A stretch of 21,344 nt of DNA from Pseudomonadota bacterium (GTDB lineage: Bacteria; Pseudomonadota; Gammaproteobacteria; Burkholderiales; Burkholderiaceae). Below are positions 7,520 through 13,604 of the stretch, in pieces; the first letter of the stretch is position 1; every line of letters starts with the position of its first letter. A model generated the notes under the pieces. It did not search any database. It was given only the letters and a program-made list of their open reading frames with translations, and was not told the origin of the DNA. Location of the stretch: positions 1 to 21,344 of the forward strand of contig JAJXUC010000056.1 of assembly GCA_021783435.1 (NCBI GenBank), given 5' to 3'. The translations under genes were made by a program, and so were the position numbers.

Positions 7520-8419
7520 CTAGTTTTGCGCCGACCTCGTGGCCTCCCATCTGGCGCGCTGGTCAGCCCACCCCGCCAGTGACGAGGTCAACACCTCTGC
7601 GAGGGTTGCTCCGACCGGCTCCAGCCCGAGGAATCTTGCCGCCCGCATGATGGCGTGCAGGCCTGGAATAAAAGGCTCCGAGCCATCCTGCTTGGACAGC
7701 TTGCGCCCCTGGGCGTCGCGCAACAAGGGCACGTGCAGGTATTGTGGCGTGGGCAGGCCCAAGGCTCGCTGCAGCTGGATTTGCCGCGCCGTCGAAGCCA
7801 CCAGATCCTCGCCTCGCACCACATGGCTGACGCTTTGCGCGGCGTCGTCGACCACCACGGCCAATTGATAGGCCCATAAGCCATCGGCGCGCTTGAGCAC
7901 GAAGTCGCCGACAACCTGGTCGACTTGCTCTTGCTGTGCGCCCAGGCGGATGTCAGTCCAGTTCACCAGCGCCAGATTTCCCTGCGGCAAACGCAAACGC
8001 CAGGCTCGCGCTTTCCTCCCGCCCAGCCCCGTCCGGCATGTGCCGGGATAAACACGTTCGCCGGCCTGGCGAAGATCGCGGCCGCTCTCACGCAAGGCGC
8101 GGCCGACATCGCTGCGCGAGCATGCGCAACCGTACGCAAGTTCGCGATCCAACAGCCGATCCAGCGCCGCCTGATACGCCGCGTCCCGCTCCGACTGCCG
8201 CCAAACTGGAGCGTCGGGCAACAGTCCACATCCAGCGAGTTGCCGCAGAATTTCCGCATCGGCCCCAGCCTGGCAACGTGGCGTGTCGATATCTTCGATA
8301 CGCACCAGCCAGCGCCCTCCGTGGACCCTGGCATCGAGCCATGACGCCAGCGCCGTGACGAGCGAGCCGGCATGCAGCGGACCCGTCGGTGATGGGGCAA
8401 AACGGCCAACGTACATCAT
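7520..8419 (-). CDS. gluQ: Glutamyl-Q tRNA(Asp) synthetase
   Basis: 299 residues, matching the truncated GluRS paralogue GluQRS, which lacks the anticodon-binding domain. It attaches glutamate to the queuosine base of tRNA-Asp. Seen in the sequence: [18 protein letters not shown] at the N-terminus with the HIGH-like signature at 16-20, [11 protein letters not shown], a zinc site with Cys98, Cys100, Tyr124 and Cys128, and the KMSKS-like loop KLSKQ at 240-244. Two ATG codons stand in tandem (8417-8419 and 8414-8416); either could be used. Upstream in-frame GTG codons give a non-conserved extension. No strong ribosome-binding site is seen. It lies after the terminator of the ctaB unit, so a promoter should lie within 8420-8461, but none is obvious. 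Confidence 0.95.
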   Translation of the reverse strand: MMYVGRFAPSPTGPLHAGSLVTALASWLDARVHGGRWLVRIEDIDTPRCQAGADAEILRQLAGCGLLPDAPVWRQSERDAAYQAALDRLLDRELAYGCACSRSDVGRALRESGRDLRQAGERVYPGTCRTGLGGRKARAWRLRLPQGNLALVNWTDIRLGAQQEQVDQVVGDFVLKRADGLWAYQLAVVVDDAAQSVSHVVRGEDLVASTARQIQLQRALGLPTPQYLHVPLLRDAQGRKLSKQDGSEPFIPGLHAIMRAARFLGLEPVGATLAEVLTSSLAGWADQRARWEATRSAQN

Positions 8420-8461
8420 GCATGCTTTCGCGAGCCTACGCGACACACAATGGCCGCCATG

Positions 8462-8487
8462 AAAAAAGCCGCCGGAACCCGGCGGCC
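8462..8487 (-). terminator. Intrinsic terminator after ctaB
   Basis: Read on the minus strand this is a perfect 8-bp stem, arms 8468-8475 and 8479-8486 (GCCGCCGG/CCGGCGGC), with a 3-base loop, followed directly by six T residues (8462-8467). It lies 32 bases after the ctaB stop codon and marks the end of the second oxidase transcription unit. Confidence 0.92.
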
Positions 8488-8518
8488 TTGGAGCCTGGAC
8501 GGCCGGAGCGCGTCATCC

Positions 8519-9418
8519 TCAAAAACGCAAGTAATGGTCGACCAGCATGGCCGCGAACAACAAAGACAGGTAAACGATGGAATAGCGAAAGGCCTTGCGT
8601 GCAAGCGCGTCGCTATAGCGGCGTTTCAATTCCCAAGCGTAAGCGACGAAAATGGCGTCGAGAATCACGGCCGCAATGGCGTAGAGAACACCACTCATGT
8701 GCATGGCATACGGCATGAGGCTCACAGCCGACAGCACCAGCGTGTAGAGGAGAATCTGCAGCCGCGTGTAGTCAGATCCGTGCGTCACGGGAAGCATGGG
8801 AAGGCCGGACTTCTTATAGTCCTCCGTGCGGTAGAGCGCCAAAGCCCAGAAATGCGGCGGCGTCCACAAGAAAATGATGAGAAACAGGAGCAGCGCCTGG
8901 GCGGAGACGCTGTTGGTCATCGCGGCCCAACCCAGGACCGGCGGCATAGCCCCCGATGCCCCGCCGATGACGATGTTTTGTGGGGTCGCGGGTTTAAGCA
9001 AGACGGTGTAGATGACGGCATAGCCAATGAAAGTGCCCAGTGTCAGCCACATGGTCAAGGCGTTGACCTGCGTATACAGAATCAACATGCCTGCGGCGCA
9101 CAATACGCCAGAGAACAAGATGATGGGCACCGTACCCAATTCCCCCGTTGCCGACGGACGCCAAGAAGTCCGGCGCATCACGGCATCGATCTTTTGCTCC
9201 ACCAGGCAGTTGAAGGCGGCGGCGGCGCTCGAGACGAGCCAAATTCCCACCGTACCGAAAACCAGCGGCTTCCAGTCGGGCAGTCCAGGTGTTGCCAGGA
9301 ACATCCCGATCACGGCACAAAACACGATGAGCTGGACGACGCGAGGTTTGGTCAGCGCATAAAGCTGTTCAATCACGCGCAACGGCCCCGGAGGGCGAGC
9401 AAGGCTGGTGGTCTTCAT
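8519..9418 (-). CDS. ctaB: Protoheme IX farnesyltransferase (heme O synthase)
   Basis: 299 residues, an integral membrane UbiA-family prenyltransferase that adds farnesyl to heme b, giving heme O. The first prenyl-diphosphate motif is [19 protein letters not shown], in the form where Glu replaces the first Asp of the more common N-x3-D; I recall this form in related bacteria, so it need not be a defect. The second conserved part is [13 protein letters not shown] with [11 protein letters not shown]. Multiple hydrophobic segments account for the rest. The start overlaps the ctaA stop by 4 bases (ATGA), and no independent ribosome-binding site is seen, so translation is probably coupled to ctaA. 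It is the last gene of its unit, ending at a strong terminator. Confidence 0.96.
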   Translation of the reverse strand: MKTTSLARPPGPLRVIEQLYALTKPRVVQLIVFCAVIGMFLATPGLPDWKPLVFGTVGIWLVSSAAAAFNCLVEQKIDAVMRRTSWRPSATGELGTVPIILFSGVLCAAGMLILYTQVNALTMWLTLGTFIGYAVIYTVLLKPATPQNIVIGGASGAMPPVLGWAAMTNSVSAQALLLFLIIFLWTPPHFWALALYRTEDYKKSGLPMLPVTHGSDYTRLQILLYTLVLSAVSLMPYAMHMSGVLYAIAAVILDAIFVAYAWELKRRYSDALARKAFRYSIVYLSLLFAAMLVDHYLRF

Positions 9419-10581
9419 GACTTGGCGGAAGCCCGTTCGATATTGACAAAAGCAAGCGAAGCATCGTCGAGCGATGCCTGGCGCGACTGGGCGCCACTGA
9501 CGCGGTAGACCGCAATGGTCAGCAGCAACATCATCAGCGCAGCCACGCCATTATGAGCGACAGCAAGTTCCAGCGGATGCGCGAACAGGACGACGCTGGC
9601 GCCCAAAGCGATTTGCACGACCAGCAGCGCCGTGAGCCAGCCCGCCAGCCTGCGCAGCGGCCGGTAGCGGCTGAGCCCCCACATCGCAGCCAGCACGATG
9701 ACCGACGTCACGACCGCAAACAGGCGGTGTCCCCATTGAATGGCCACCAGGGCCTGCAGGGAAATCGCGGAGCCATCCGGATTCTCGCCGAGATTACGCC
9801 AGAAGGTGAAACCTTGGGCCCAATTGGCGGCCGGATGAAAACTGCCGTTACAGGTCGGAAATCCGGTGCAGGCCAGCGCGGCGTAGTTGGTGCTGACCCA
9901 CCCCCCGAGGAAGATCTGCCACCCCGTCGCCAGCAAGGCCGCCCAGGTCAAGGCCTGGACCAGCGTACTGGTTGGAACCTTGGGAAGATCGGAACGGTTG
10001 CGCATCCAGAACCACGCAGCCAGCATCAGCAAAATAATGCCCCCCATCAAATGCAGGGTCACGATCAAGGGCTTGAGCAAGAGCGTCACCGTCCACGCGC
10101 CGAACAAGCCCTGCAAGATGACCCATCCAAGCAACAGAAAGGGCAGCCCAAGAGCGATGTTCCTGCCATGCTTGCGCGCCCAGGCCGCGCGTACCGCCAT
10201 GGCCACGATCAGCGCCCCGATAATGGTGGCGATATAGCGGTGAATCATCTCGACCCAGGCCTTGAACGGGCTGACATTGCCCTGCGTGCCGCCCTGCTCG
10301 GCAACAGCCTCGCTGATTTGATGATGCGCCTGCGCAGGCGTGAAGTGGGCATAGCAGCCTGGCCAGTCCGGGCAACCCAGCCCCGAGTCCGTCAGGCGCA
10401 CGAACGCACCAAACATGACCAGATCCATGGTGAGAAAAACCAGCAGGGCGACGAGCTTGGGCCAGCGCATGCGGAAACCAGCCCAGAGGATGAGAACCAA
10501 CCCCGCCACCCACATCCCGGCCTGCAGCCAATGCAGCGAGAAAGACCAGACCGTTGGCACGGCTGTCGACAGATTGGTCAT
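9415..10581 (-). CDS. ctaA: Heme A synthase (COX15/CtaA family)
   Basis: 388 residues with about eight membrane segments. CtaA oxidises the C8 methyl of heme O to a formyl group, giving heme A. The four expected heme-ligand histidines are visible as His114 (EMIHRY), His177 (TLHLMGG), His285 (QWGHRL) and His343 (VAHNG). Two cysteine pairs are present, [10 protein letters not shown] (Cys70, Cys76) and ACTGFPTC (Cys238, Cys244), both in predicted periplasmic loops. I chose the ATG at 10579-10581: it is preceded by GGAG with 8-base spacing, overlaps the upstream stop as ATGA, and puts the first membrane helix at a normal distance. A longer in-frame reading up to 10854 lies inside the upstream gene and is hydrophilic and unrelated. 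Confidence 0.96.
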   Translation of the reverse strand: MTNLSTAVPTVWSFSLHWLQAGMWVAGLVLILWAGFRMRWPKLVALLVFLTMDLVMFGAFVRLTDSGLGCPDWPGCYAHFTPAQAHHQISEAVAEQGGTQGNVSPFKAWVEMIHRYIATIIGALIVAMAVRAAWARKHGRNIALGLPFLLLGWVILQGLFGAWTVTLLLKPLIVTLHLMGGIILLMLAAWFWMRNRSDLPKVPTSTLVQALTWAALLATGWQIFLGGWVSTNYAALACTGFPTCNGSFHPAANWAQGFTFWRNLGENPDGSAISLQALVAIQWGHRLFAVVTSVIVLAAMWGLSRYRPLRRLAGWLTALLVVQIALGASVVLFAHPLELAVAHNGVAALMMLLLTIAVYRVSGAQSRQASLDDASLAFVNIERASAKS

Positions 10582-11225
10582 GGCAATGGCTCCAGGTGCT
10601 TGGGTTTCCATGCTGCGGTGTTGTAGAGCAGCTTTTTGAACACGGAAAGCGTTTTCAGGGGATCGGGATTGGATGGAAACCGCATCATCAAGTTTCCAAG
10701 AGGATCGACCAGCCAGATCGGCCCCTCCAGATGTTCTCCAGCCGCCAGCGGAAGCCACTTCTTCAATTGTTCCGGCCGCGCTCGCAAAATCACGGTGCCT
10801 GCCGCAGGTTCCAACACGCCAGGATTCACGGGGCCCTGATCCGTCACCAGCCACACGCGCGCAACGCGGTACCGATCGTCACCGGCGGCGATGAAAAATT
10901 GCCGAATGTCGAACAACAGGTTCTGGCAGCGTGCATCGCAAGAGGCGGGGCCGGCCACGATCATCAGCCAGTAGCCGTTGTATTTGCGTAAGTCGACCGG
11001 CTTGCCAGCGAGCGTCGTCAGCTGCAACTGCGGGACCGGCCGCTGCGGCTGCACCAGTTCCCCATAAGCAGGTTTGCCTTGCGGCTGGATCACGTAATAC
11101 ACGAAAAAACTGGCGACAATCGGGGCCGCCGAGACCAGCACAACCATCCAGAACGACCACATGCTTCGCTTGCGGGGCGGCACCTCCGTGCCGGGCTGGA
11201 CGGCGCGAGCCACATCTTGCGTCAC
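10578..11225 (-). CDS. Sco-like membrane-anchored thioredoxin-fold protein (cytochrome oxidase assembly)
   Basis: 215 residues. One membrane anchor (about 22-45) follows a basic N-terminus, then a soluble domain predicted to be periplasmic. LMIVAGPASCDARC places Cys96 and Cys100 in the C-x3-C spacing of Sco copper proteins, and GPIWLVDPLGNLMMRF resembles the strand-turn near the Sco C-terminus. His165 lies 9 residues before that Asp, close to but not exactly where the Sco copper-ligand His sits (8 residues). A role in Cu_A maturation or thiol reduction is inferred. The GTG start at 11223-11225 is supported by AAGGAG at 11234-11239 with 8-base spacing and overlaps the SURF1 stop as GTGA. Proteins of this type sit between SURF1 and ctaA in related bacteria and are usually annotated only as transmembrane proteins. 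Confidence 0.8.
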   Translation of the reverse strand: MTQDVARAVQPGTEVPPRKRSMWSFWMVVLVSAAPIVASFFVYYVIQPQGKPAYGELVQPQRPVPQLQLTTLAGKPVDLRKYNGYWLMIVAGPASCDARCQNLLFDIRQFFIAAGDDRYRVARVWLVTDQGPVNPGVLEPAAGTVILRARPEQLKKWLPLAAGEHLEGPIWLVDPLGNLMMRFPSNPDPLKTLSVFKKLLYNTAAWKPKHLEPLP

Positions 11226-12010
11226 GACAGAGACTCCTTACGGGATGATTGCCTGAGACGCTGACGAATACGCTTGCTCAGGAAGTAGATGGTCAAACCA
11301 AGCCCCAAGGCTGTCATGGAAAACCACTGGAAGGCATAGCCATAATTGGTATCCATGCCCACGTCGGGCTGAGGCCAGCTTCGCACAAGACCATCTTTTG
11401 CGTTAGCGCCCAACTCCTGAATGACGTAAGGGAGCATCTGAATGTGGTGATATTTCGCAAATTGCCCGATTTGCACGTTCTGTCGAATCACGGCACCGGG
11501 CGGATCTTTCGCGAAAGAAAACAACTGCGAGGGCGCTGGGGCGAGACGCCCATCGACCTCAACCGTCCCTTTGGGGGTCGCAATCTTGGGCAGTAAGTCG
11601 ATCGCATCAAAATTTCGCGGCACCCAGCCACGCATCACCATGACATACACCTGACTGTCGCCGAGCCTCAAAGGTGTCAACACCCAGAAGCCGGGCTGAT
11701 TGTTGTACTGACGATTTTGCAGGTAGATGGTCCATGATGACGCATATTCGCCCTTTGCCACGACATGACGCCAGACATTGGGCTCGAAATTCAATGCCAG
11801 GGGCCCCTGCTCAAGCGGCTTCGCCTCCATGCGTTCGGCAATCCGCGCGGTCAGAGCCTTCTTGTACTCGGCACGACCAAGCTGCCAGCGCCCCAGCAGC
11901 GCCGTAGCGACGATCAACGCGAGCGCCACAACCAGGGTCAAAATTTCCCGCACATTCAACAAGGGCGGCAAATCCTTCGGCTCTGGTGGTGGGACAATTG
12001 AAGCCTGCAT
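11222..12010 (-). CDS. SURF1 family cytochrome oxidase biogenesis protein
   Basis: 262 residues with the family's two terminal membrane helices (about 22-40 and 226-244) and a periplasmic domain between. Conserved blocks are LLGRWQLGRAEYK (38-50), MVMRGWVPR and YGYAFQWF (223-230). SURF1 assists heme a insertion into subunit I. The His expected three residues before the second Tyr of YGYAFQWF is Asn222 here. The ATG at 12008-12010 has no ribosome-binding site. The gene heads the SURF1/Sco-like/ctaA/ctaB unit and diverges from the small DUF2909 gene with only 26 bp between start codons, so its promoter must overlap that gene. Confidence 0.94.
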   Translation of the reverse strand: MQASIVPPPEPKDLPPLLNVREILTLVVALALIVATALLGRWQLGRAEYKKALTARIAERMEAKPLEQGPLALNFEPNVWRHVVAKGEYASSWTIYLQNRQYNNQPGFWVLTPLRLGDSQVYVMVMRGWVPRNFDAIDLLPKIATPKGTVEVDGRLAPAPSQLFSFAKDPPGAVIRQNVQIGQFAKYHHIQMLPYVIQELGANAKDGLVRSWPQPDVGMDTNYGYAFQWFSMTALGLGLTIYFLSKRIRQRLRQSSRKESLS

Positions 12011-12036
12011 CGGGTTTCTGAATCTAGGAGTCAGTG

Positions 12037-12249
12037 TTGGACATCATTGTGGTCATCGCGTTCATTCTCATTCTCGCCAGCTTATTTTCCGGCCTGTATT
12101 TCGTGATGAAAGACAAGGGAAAATCCAACAGGGCCGTCAACGCGCTTACATTCAGAATCGGTTTCTCGATTCTCCTGTTCCTGTTTATATTGGTGAGTTA
12201 CAAGCTGGGCTGGATCCACCCGACGGGGATTCCACTCTCGAGTCGCTGA
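12037..12249 (+). CDS. DUF2909 small twin-transmembrane protein
   Basis: 70 residues with two membrane helices: one at the N-terminus (IIVVIAFILILASLFSGLYF) and one near the middle (RIGFSILLFLFILVSY), joined by a short basic loop KDKGKSNRAVNALT. This matches the DUF2909 pattern found near SURF1 and ctaE in betaproteobacteria; no function is known. TAGGAG at 12025-12030 decides the start. It lies 6 bases before a TTG at 12037 but only 3 before a GTG at 12034, so the TTG is preferred. The gene is on the opposite strand from the rest of the oxidase locus and converges on ctaE across a strong bidirectional terminator. Confidence 0.82.
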   Translation: MDIIVVIAFILILASLFSGLYFVMKDKGKSNRAVNALTFRIGFSILLFLFILVSYKLGWIHPTGIPLSSR

Positions 12250-12294
12250 GTCCGCCTCGACGATCGACCGTGCGCCACGAACCAGGAAATCCTG

Positions 12295-12328
12295 AAGAAA
12301 AAACGCCGCTCTTGCGGCGTTTTTTCTT
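12295..12328. terminator. Bidirectional intrinsic terminator between DUF2909 and ctaE
   Basis: A perfect 15-bp inverted repeat with arms 12295-12309 and 12314-12328 and a TCTT loop. The GC core CGCCGC/GCGGCG is flanked by six A on the left and six T on the right, so it ends transcription on both strands: DUF2909 from the left and ctaE from the right. It separates the ctaC-ctaE unit from the SURF1-ctaB unit. Confidence 0.95.
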
Positions 12329-12346
12329 GCTCGAAACCTGGAGAAT

Positions 12347-13204
12347 TTAGAGCCAATAGACAAGGACGTATAGCAACAGCCAGACGACGTCGACAAAGTG
12401 CCAGTACCAAGCAGCCCCCTCGAACGCGAAGTGATGGTCCGCCGTGAAGTCACCGCGGATCAGGCGGAACAAAACGACGGACAGCATCGTGGCGCCAAGC
12501 AATACGTGGAAACCATGGAATCCCGTGAGCATGAAGAAGGTGGAGCCATAGATTCCAGAGGTCAGCTTCAGACCCAGTTCCGTATAGGCATGATGATATT
12601 CAAAAGCCTGCAGAAACAAGAAGCACACGCCCAGGACCAGCGTCAGAGCAAGCCAGAAGATGGCCTTGGAACGGTGATTGGCGCGCAAGGCATGGTGGGA
12701 AATCGTCAGCGTCAGGCCTGAACTGAGCAGCAATGCCGTATTGATGGTCGGAATCGGCCATGGGCTCATGACCTGAACAGCTGGAATCAACCCCCCGGGG
12801 CCGACACTAGGCCAAGTTCCTTGAAACGTGGGCCACAGTATTTTGCTGTGCAAGGCCGCCAGATCCGGCAAACCGTATACCCGGGCGTAATAGAGCGCGC
12901 CAAAAAATGAGGCGAAAAACATCACTTCGGAGAAAATAAACCAACTCATGCTCCAGCGGAAAGACGTATCGACCGCCTGATTGTGCATGCCGCCTTCACT
13001 CTCCGAAATCGCTCGGCCGAACCATTTATACATCGTGGTCACCAGCCAGATAAAGCCGGCGAGCAAGAGCCACTCGGCATGCGGGACGCCGTTGAACCAG
13101 AATCCAGCACCAAAGGCCATCATCACGAGGCCGGTCGCCGCCAAAACTGGGAATGGCGATGGACCAGGTACGAAATATCCTGTGTGCTGCGCAGATGTTG
13201 ACAT
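12347..13204 (-). CDS. ctaE: Cytochrome c oxidase subunit III
   Basis: 285 residues with seven predicted membrane helices. The COX3 family blocks are WFIFSEVMFFASFFGALYY, INTALLLSSGLTLTISHHAL, QAFEYHHAY, GSTFFMLTGFHGFHVLLG and AAWYWHFVDVVWLLLYVLVYWL at the C-terminus. Subunit III holds no redox centre; it stabilises subunit I and supports proton uptake. The ATG at 13202-13204 is preceded by GAGGA with 7-base spacing, so a longer reading beginning at 13243 was rejected. It follows DUF2970 by 16 bp and is the last gene of the ctaC unit. Confidence 0.97.
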   Translation of the reverse strand: MSTSAQHTGYFVPGPSPFPVLAATGLVMMAFGAGFWFNGVPHAEWLLLAGFIWLVTTMYKWFGRAISESEGGMHNQAVDTSFRWSMSWFIFSEVMFFASFFGALYYARVYGLPDLAALHSKILWPTFQGTWPSVGPGGLIPAVQVMSPWPIPTINTALLLSSGLTLTISHHALRANHRSKAIFWLALTLVLGVCFLFLQAFEYHHAYTELGLKLTSGIYGSTFFMLTGFHGFHVLLGATMLSVVLFRLIRGDFTADHHFAFEGAAWYWHFVDVVWLLLYVLVYWL

Positions 13205-13220
13205 ATTGTCTTCCTCGTAT

Positions 13221-13415
13221 TTATGGAGTCGGGGACGTAACAATCCAATGGATAATGGCCATAAGCAAGCCGATGAAAACAGCTGCGGAAATCAGCCCCG
13301 CAACGGCGATATGGACAATGTTCAGGCTTTCAAAATCTCTCTCCCGATCCTTGTTTTTTCGAATACCAAGAAAGGCCCAGGCGATTGTTTTAAACGCTCT
13401 AAAAAAAGATCTCAC
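13221..13415 (-). CDS. DUF2970 small membrane protein
   Basis: 64 residues. SFFRAFKTIAWAFLGIRKNK at the N-terminus and a single C-terminal membrane helix (VHIAVAGLISAAVFIGLLMAI) fit DUF2970, a family of unknown function found between ctaG and ctaE in betaproteobacteria. The start is uncertain. The GTG at 13413-13415 puts the conserved SFxRAFK at residue 3 and has GAGG 11 bases upstream; a GTG at 13466 would add 17 residues that do not look like the family. The 13415 start overlaps the stop of a tiny upstream frame as GTGA. The gene that normally precedes it, ctaG, is not here. Confidence 0.8.
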   Translation of the reverse strand: MRSFFRAFKTIAWAFLGIRKNKDRERDFESLNIVHIAVAGLISAAVFIGLLMAIIHWIVTSPTP

Positions 13416-13475
13416 GGCGCTGCAAACCTCTTCATTCGAGCGATGATGACGCACAGCGCGAGGCACATCGCCCGA

Positions 13476-13604
13476 TCAAAGAAATTTCCACTTAAAAATA
13501 AATCCCAAAAAAAGCGTCGCGGCAACACTCGCCAGGATCAGGGCCAAACGAAGATTTTGGCGACGCCTCTCAGGTGGGATCGATCGGGGTTGAACAGGTT
13601 TCAT
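13476..13604 (-). CDS. Cytochrome oxidase small assembly protein, 42 residues
   Basis: Reading the minus strand from the ATG at 13602-13604 gives [16 protein letters not shown], then NLRLALILASVAATLFLGF and IFKWKFL, with TGA at 13476-13478. It has a basic N-terminus, one membrane helix and a short basic tail. This matches the tiny proteins, annotated in betaproteobacteria as cytochrome oxidase small assembly protein, that sit right after ctaD. The start shares one base with the ctaD stop (TGATG), indicating coupled translation. The position, overlap and composition make this a real gene despite its size. Its molecular role is not established. Confidence 0.82.
   Translation of the reverse strand: MKPVQPRSIPPERRRQNLRLALILASVAATLFLGFIFKWKFL

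Noticed and set aside
8462..8487. Possible riboswitch or small RNA in the gluQ-ctaB gap
   Set aside because: The structure is a plain 8-bp stem followed by six T on the minus strand, fully explained as the ctaB terminator.
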